From: Alphaproteobacteria bacterium | GTDB taxonomy: Bacteria > Pseudomonadota > Alphaproteobacteria > JAAXGF01 | DNA length: 5,276 bases | NCBI GenBank assembly: GCA_012267605.1 | Contig: JAAXGF010000399.1 | Location: forward strand, 1-5,276 | Reading direction: 5' to 3' | Shown: in pieces, positions 5,001 through 5,276 of the stretch | How the letters are laid out: each line of letters starts with the position of its first letter | Numbering within the stretch: the first letter of the stretch is position 1 | Program-made: the position numbers and the translations under genes | The notes under the pieces: generated by a model | Databases searched by the model: none | Told to the model about the DNA's origin: nothing | The model's input: only the letters and a program-made list of their open reading frames with translations

Positions 5001-5276
5001 AGCCCGACTTCCGCAACTCGGGGGTCGCGAATATGCTAACCCATTGATTTTCCACAATCGGACCTCCAAAGGTCGGCACTACAGGGCGCCAAATGGAGGG
5101 GGCGAATCGAGGGCCGTCAGGCGCAGATCCGCGGTGTGGGCTGTTGCGGCAGGGTCATGCCGAGCTGGTGCAGCAGTAGCTCGTGCTCCTTGTTCGGACG
5201 GGTGTGGCGCGGCAGGACGAGGTGCCGGCCTTCGGTGGCCGGCAGATGAACATCCACCATCTGGATGGCGGCGAAC
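5001..5276 (-). mobile_element. End of an insertion sequence, truncated by the window edge
   Basis: The transposase 3' end at 5117-5276 places one end of an insertion sequence just to its left. The exact terminus cannot be fixed from one end. A candidate is the imperfect inverted repeat CCCGA/TCGGG at 5003-5022, about 95 bases beyond the transposase stop. A second small hairpin, GACCT/AGGTC at 5061-5074, lies between them. The rest of the element runs out of the window. Confidence 0.45.
5117..5276 (-). CDS. Transposase, C-terminal fragment (IS4-superfamily, IS1634-like)
   Basis: Read on the minus strand from the window edge, 52 residues precede a TGA at 5117-5119. They include IQMVDVHLPATEGRHLVLPR, then HELLLHQLGMTLPQQPTPRI. 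I recognise this ending (a 'MVDVHLPTTDGR...' strand, a short helix and 'LPAQPPPRI') from long DDE transposases of the IS1634-like group common in Rhizobiales. The family name is from memory of that ending and is less certain than the transposase call. The catalytic residues and the start lie outside the window. The fragment ends normally, so the copy may be intact. Its GC-rich codon use contrasts with the preceding spacer, as expected for a separate mobile element. Confidence 0.65.
   Translation of the reverse strand, partial: FAAIQMVDVHLPATEGRHLVLPRHTRPNKEHELLLHQLGMTLPQQPTPRICA

Noticed and set aside
1..5276. CRISPR arrays, tRNA or rRNA genes
   Set aside because: No regularly spaced repeats, no cloverleaf with a CCA-type end, and no rRNA signature were seen on either strand.

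Overview
The window looks like an accessory region of a proteobacterial chromosome or plasmid, most likely alphaproteobacterial. The reasons are a short single-domain PilZ protein, Rhizobiales-like versions of a MerA-like flavoprotein and of a YeeE/YedE permease, GC-rich genes separated by AT-richer spacers, and an insertion sequence at the right edge. The taxonomic call is inference from protein flavour only.

Layout. On the minus strand at 16-354 is a small PilZ-domain protein, probably a cyclic-di-GMP receptor. After an AT-rich divergent spacer (about 373-791) comes an unrecognised four-helix membrane protein at 792-1370 on the plus strand. Its 5' end carries a 24-bp tandem repeat. A second spacer (1371-1699) holds a nested inverted repeat just ahead of a three-gene plus-strand cluster. 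The cluster consists of a YHS-domain gene broken by a frameshift (1700-2133), an intact class I pyridine nucleotide-disulfide oxidoreductase (2186-3565), and a YeeE/YedE sulfur-compound permease (3597-4613). The permease has no normal in-frame start. A long stem-loop (4626-4668) follows the permease. About 330 further bases contain no supported gene. The window ends inside the 3' end of a minus-strand transposase gene (5117-5276).

How the genes may work together. The flavoprotein has the MerA-type redox-disulfide motif and a C-terminal HPTxxE motif, but lacks the C-terminal cysteine pair of true mercuric reductases. Next to it is a permease of the thiosulfate/sulfur family, so a cytoplasmic thiol/disulfide or reactive-sulfur pathway with its own importer is a more natural reading than mercury resistance. 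The YHS protein would be a third, soluble partner. This pathway is inference; each family assignment comes from the sequence.

Most notable. The same cluster shows two separate reading-frame problems: in the YHS gene near 1826-1834 and at the start of the permease near 3562-3597. There is also an intrinsic-terminator-like hairpin placed directly against the ribosome binding site of the intact middle gene. Together these suggest a decaying operon next to an IS, or sequence errors, or, less likely, unusual expression control.
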